Below are positions 6,251 through 6,254 of a stretch of DNA of 6,254 nucleotides, one piece after another. The DNA is from an uncultured Clostridia bacterium (GTDB lineage: Bacteria > Bacillota > Clostridia > TANB77 > CAG-508), in contig CAKOVS010000024.1 of the NCBI GenBank assembly GCA_934122085.1, positions 1-6,254 on the forward strand, given 5' to 3'. Numbering within the stretch: the stretch's first letter is position 1; every line of letters begins with the position of its first letter. The position numbers and the translations under genes were made by a program. The notes beneath the pieces were generated by a model. The model was not told the DNA's origin. It searched no databases and worked only from the letters and a program-made list of their open reading frames with translations.

Positions 6251-6254
6251 ATTT

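Noticed and set aside
1..6254. Mobile element, prophage, CRISPR or defence system
   Set aside because: No transposase, integrase, repeat array, attachment-site duplication at the tRNA, or toxin-antitoxin-like pair was seen; all genes look like native housekeeping or envelope genes with uniform base composition.

Overview
The window looks like ordinary chromosome from a strongly AT-rich, low-GC Gram-positive bacterium of the Firmicutes/Clostridia type. The reasons are: AT-biased codons, TAA stops in all five protein genes, purine-rich Shine-Dalgarno sites (mostly GAAAGGAA), a split two-gene transketolase, a CmpB-like (PF06541) membrane protein and a VanW/G5 protein. TGG codons at conserved Trp sites show no need for a reassigned code. 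Species cannot be named from this sequence alone.

Layout. Positions 1-99 are the 3' part of a 5S rRNA, followed after 14 nt by tRNA-Asn(GTT) with encoded CCA and a rho-independent terminator at 195-220, so this is the end of an rRNA/tRNA operon. Next comes a two-gene plus-strand operon (304-2082) encoding the N-terminal (thiamine-diphosphate-binding) and C-terminal subunits of a split transketolase. It ends at a bidirectional hairpin (2088-2136) shared with the convergent minus-strand gene for a five-helix membrane protein of the CmpB-like family (2161-2976). A 128-nt divergent promoter region separates that gene from murA (3105-4355, plus strand), which encodes the first committed enzyme of peptidoglycan synthesis. 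murA converges on a large VanW/G5-domain membrane-anchored protein gene (4474-6042, minus strand), with a two-tiered bidirectional hairpin (4382-4457) between them. The last 212 nt hold one strong and one weaker minus-strand promoter candidate for the VanW gene and, at the right edge, a perfect inverted repeat whose outer halves match the CIRCE heat-shock operator but with a longer spacer.

How it fits together. The transketolase pair serves the non-oxidative pentose phosphate pathway. MurA and the VanW protein both concern the cell wall, but they are on opposite strands with separate promoters, so they are neighbours rather than an operon. No mobile element, CRISPR array, phage gene or defence system is visible. 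I do not see a new multi-gene system here; the most interesting items are regulatory, above all the CIRCE-like palindrome at the right edge.
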